From NCBI RefSeq assembly GCF_047250365.1, contig NZ_JBLBVL010000003.1, positions 372,001 through 436,000 of the forward strand: a stretch of DNA of 64,000 bases, written 5' to 3'. The position numbers and the translations under genes were made by a program. Positions 62,084 through 64,000 of the stretch are shown here, piece by piece (the stretch's first letter is position 1; each line of letters starts with the position of its first letter). Source of the DNA: Thaumasiovibrio sp047250365 (lineage in GTDB: Bacteria > Pseudomonadota > Gammaproteobacteria > Enterobacterales > Vibrionaceae). The notes beneath the pieces are model-generated. The model searched no databases and had not been told where the DNA came from. It worked only from the letters and a program-made list of their open reading frames with translations.

Positions 62084-63517
62084 TTAGCTTGCGATACTTT
62101 CTACATAGCGATAGACACTTTCGAGCAGTTTTAACTTGTCAGGGTCATGTGCGTACTGTTGTGCAAGGCCTTCCAGATTTGACATATAACGAGGGAGCTC
62201 ACTTTCAAAATAGTCTCGGCGGGCATAGTACCAGCGTTGTTGCTCTTGTTCGGAGAGCGTGTGCGGGAAATGACGTGCCCGATATTGGAATACAAGGGGC
62301 TTAATGCGCTCATCTTCGACATTGAGCGTTAAAAAGGCGAGTTTCTCAGGGGACGTTTCTCGGATAATGTCGAGAGCCGTTTTATCATTGTATGAGAAGA
62401 AGCCATCGTACAATCTTGCATCTAACGGCTTTTCGCTGTGTGCATTTTTGTTTGAATCATCAGTGAATAACTGCAGCAGTTTTTCTCGGATTTCGGGTGC
62501 ATTACGCAGTGCTTTAAGGTTATTTAAGCAATATTCACGATCGATCCCTAGTCGTTCTGCATCGTTGGCTGTTAGGGTTTTTGCCGGGGCAACGCTCGGG
62601 CATTTATTAATGTGTATCAGTTTTACCGGGACAGGTAATTCGCCCTCTGCTAACGCTGATTGCTTGGTGTAGAGCCGCTGCCGCAGGGTATCTGCATCAA
62701 GCTCAAAGAGTGGGGTAGGATCCTTGGCCAAGTTGATACAAATCATCGCATTGTTGTTGGTTGGGTGCCATGCCATCGGTACCATCCATGAGGTATTTCC
62801 GCATTGGCCGCCAAGCATACCGGAGACATGAACGATGGGTGCCATATTCACTGGGTCTAACAGCGATTGCACTTTTTTCTTATTTCTTAAGTCATACAGG
62901 TATTCAAACAGTTTTGGCTGTGCTTGCTTAACTTTTTTAGCCATTTCGATTGTAGCGATAACATCTGCCATTGCATCATGGGCATTGCTGTGTTCAATGC
63001 CATTAGCAACAGAAAGCCGCTCTAGCTTAAAGCTAACAAGCCCTGTATCTTCATCGATTGGCCATTCAATGCCTTCTGGTCTTAGTGCATAACAGGTGCG
63101 GAGCACATCCAGCAGATCCCAACGAGAATTCCCATTTTGCCACGCCCATGCGTATGGGTCGTAAAAATTTCTGTATAGCAGGTGGCGAGTTACCTCATCA
63201 TCGAAACGGATATTGTTATATCCGACAACACACGTGCCAGGTTGAGTCAGCTCTTTGTGAATGGCAGCGATGAACTCCGGCTCACTTAGGCCTTTCTCTT
63301 TAGCCAATTGTGGGGTAATCCCGGTAACGAGCGTTGCTTCAGGCGATGGTAAGTAATCATCGGTGGGCTGGCAATAGATAACTAGCGGTTCGCCGATAAT
63401 GTTAAAATCTGCGTCGGTGCGCACGCCGGCAAACTGACAGGCTTTATCCCGAGCAGGATCAATACCGAAGGTTTCATAATCGAGCCAATAGAATGTTGGT
63501 TGGTTATCGGTGCTCAC
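62084..63517 (-). CDS. sbcB: Exodeoxyribonuclease I
   Basis: 3'-5' single-strand DNA exonuclease of 477 residues (E. coli 475). The DEDDh active site begins with Asp13 and Glu15 in WLDYETFG, then NNIRFDDEV, and the His-Asp of SNAHDAMADV near residue 185. SH3-like and helical C-terminal domains follow. It takes part in mismatch repair and recombination and binds SSB. It is the last host gene before the integrase. Confidence 0.96.
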   Translation of the reverse strand: MSTDNQPTFYWLDYETFGIDPARDKACQFAGVRTDADFNIIGEPLVIYCQPTDDYLPSPEATLVTGITPQLAKEKGLSEPEFIAAIHKELTQPGTCVVGYNNIRFDDEVTRHLLYRNFYDPYAWAWQNGNSRWDLLDVLRTCYALRPEGIEWPIDEDTGLVSFKLERLSVANGIEHSNAHDAMADVIATIEMAKKVKQAQPKLFEYLYDLRNKKKVQSLLDPVNMAPIVHVSGMLGGQCGNTSWMVPMAWHPTNNNAMICINLAKDPTPLFELDADTLRQRLYTKQSALAEGELPVPVKLIHINKCPSVAPAKTLTANDAERLGIDREYCLNNLKALRNAPEIREKLLQLFTDDSNKNAHSEKPLDARLYDGFFSYNDKTALDIIRETSPEKLAFLTLNVEDERIKPLVFQYRARHFPHTLSEQEQQRWYYARRDYFESELPRYMSNLEGLAQQYAHDPDKLKLLESVYRYVESIAS

Positions 63518-63637
63518 TGGCTACCTCCAGGCTTGAAAAAACAAGATATTGTGCCATATTTTCAATAGATTGAGTGGTTATAATTTGTCGCATTGATTTG
63601 TTGTAATTCCAGATGTTTCCACTTTCGGAAAAGTATT

Positions 63638-63680
63638 TGTGCCCAACTATGTGCCCAAATTTTGAATTGAGTGTGCCCAA
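63638..63680. repeat. Three direct repeats TGTGCCCAA before the integrase
   Basis: The 9-mer TGTGCCCAA occurs at 63638-63646, 63650-63658 and 63672-63680, that is, at starts spaced 12 and 22 bp apart. The last copy ends 15 bp before the integrase ATG. Such repeats fit integrase or excisionase arm-binding sites, or autoregulation of the integrase gene. Confidence 0.75.
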
Positions 63681-63695
63681 ATCAGGTAAGAGAAA

Positions 63696-64000
63696 ATGGC
63701 AATAGCAGACAAGCAGTTGAAAGCAATCATTAAGCAGTCTTCAATTCCCAAGGCCTACGAACTCAGTGATGGTATGGGGTTAAATGTTCGGGTTTCCACT
63801 AAAGCCACGTTAACGTTCGTTTATAGGTGCCGCTTCAATGGTAGCCAAAAGCGCATCGTTATTGGGAAGTATCCGACAATTAGCCTTAAGCAAGCAAGGG
63901 AAATCCACAAGAAAATGCTTGAATTAAGGGAGTTGGGAAAAAATCCGCAAATCGCCCTTACTGGTGACCCTGATTTTATCACGGCAGATGACTGTGTGGA
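63696..64000 (+). CDS. P4-type tyrosine integrase, 5' part only
   Basis: The window ends inside this gene. The 101 visible residues start MAIADKQLKAIIKQSS and continue with the DUF4102-type arm-binding domain: YELSDGMGLNVRVSTKA, then FVYRCRFNGSQKRIVIGKYPTISLKQAR (split). This is typical of prophage P4-like integrases that insert genomic islands. The catalytic domain lies outside the window, so integrity cannot be judged. It is transcribed away from sbcB. Confidence 0.9.
   Translation, partial: MAIADKQLKAIIKQSSIPKAYELSDGMGLNVRVSTKATLTFVYRCRFNGSQKRIVIGKYPTISLKQAREIHKKMLELRELGKNPQIALTGDPDFITADDCV

Noticed and set aside
1..64000. tRNA, rRNA, CRISPR arrays, insertion sequences and toxin-antitoxin pairs
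   Set aside because: I looked for their usual signs (T-loop GGTTCGA words with stems, regularly spaced repeats, transposase motifs, paired small genes) and saw none that hold up.

Overview
The window comes from a gammaproteobacterium of the family Vibrionaceae. The evidence is a tfoY gene behind a Vc2-type cyclic di-GMP riboswitch, PanP in place of PanD-type beta-alanine synthesis, a torECA trimethylamine N-oxide operon with torD nearby, and several Vibrionaceae-type families (DUF3080, DUF2860, DUF2913, YnhF). Base composition is moderate (roughly 45 percent GC by eye). I cannot fix the genus from this sequence alone.

Layout, left to right. Positions 1-8,900: the 3' end of a phosphopentomutase-like metalloenzyme, glpK, a DUF3080 lipoprotein, ygiQ, and a divergent LysR/MFS pair sharing a strong palindrome. 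Positions 9,000-12,600: a DUF4250 protein and the divergent metR-metE pair with recognisable MetR and MetJ sites. Positions 12,700-19,800, all on the minus strand: torD, purR, riboswitch-tfoY and torECA. Positions 19,900-25,000: panP, a periplasmic protein with a DUF2860 outer-membrane protein, and an NSS transporter with its MetS microprotein. Positions 25,500-34,600: ynhF, a patatin-like lipase, Mn-dependent pyrophosphatase, and a run of TRAP transporter (P-Q-M), histidine kinase, NarL-type regulator and EAL phosphodiesterase. Positions 35,100-46,000: ribA, yciU, efpL (yeiP), a nucleotidyltransferase-like gene with polB, DUF1289, rplY, radD, a GNAT gene, rsuA-bcr and DUF2913. Positions 46,000-56,800: an SDR/DUF2867 protein, an ABC-FtsX-lipocalin operon, lhgO, yaiI, cvfB, moeA and folE.

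Positions 56,900-58,660 look accessory. They hold two genes I do not recognise around a SulA-like gene with a perfect SOS box, together with long inverted repeats. After this come purT (with a PurR box), a small barrel-like outer-membrane protein, cdd, a ToxR-like membrane regulator with almost no periplasmic part, and sbcB. At the right edge a P4-type tyrosine integrase begins behind three direct repeats. This is probably the left border of a genomic island whose cargo lies outside the window.

Connections between genes: cyclic di-GMP appears twice (the riboswitch on tfoY and the EAL enzyme behind the TRAP sensor). PurR is encoded here and has matching sites in front of its own gene and of purT. 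MetR and MetJ sites frame metE. TorD, TorE, TorC and TorA form a complete TMAO respiratory module lacking only its TorS/T/R sensors. Several genes are too short for ordinary ORF calling (torE, metS, ynhF) and were read from the sequence by hand. I found no tRNA, rRNA, CRISPR array, insertion sequence or replication origin.
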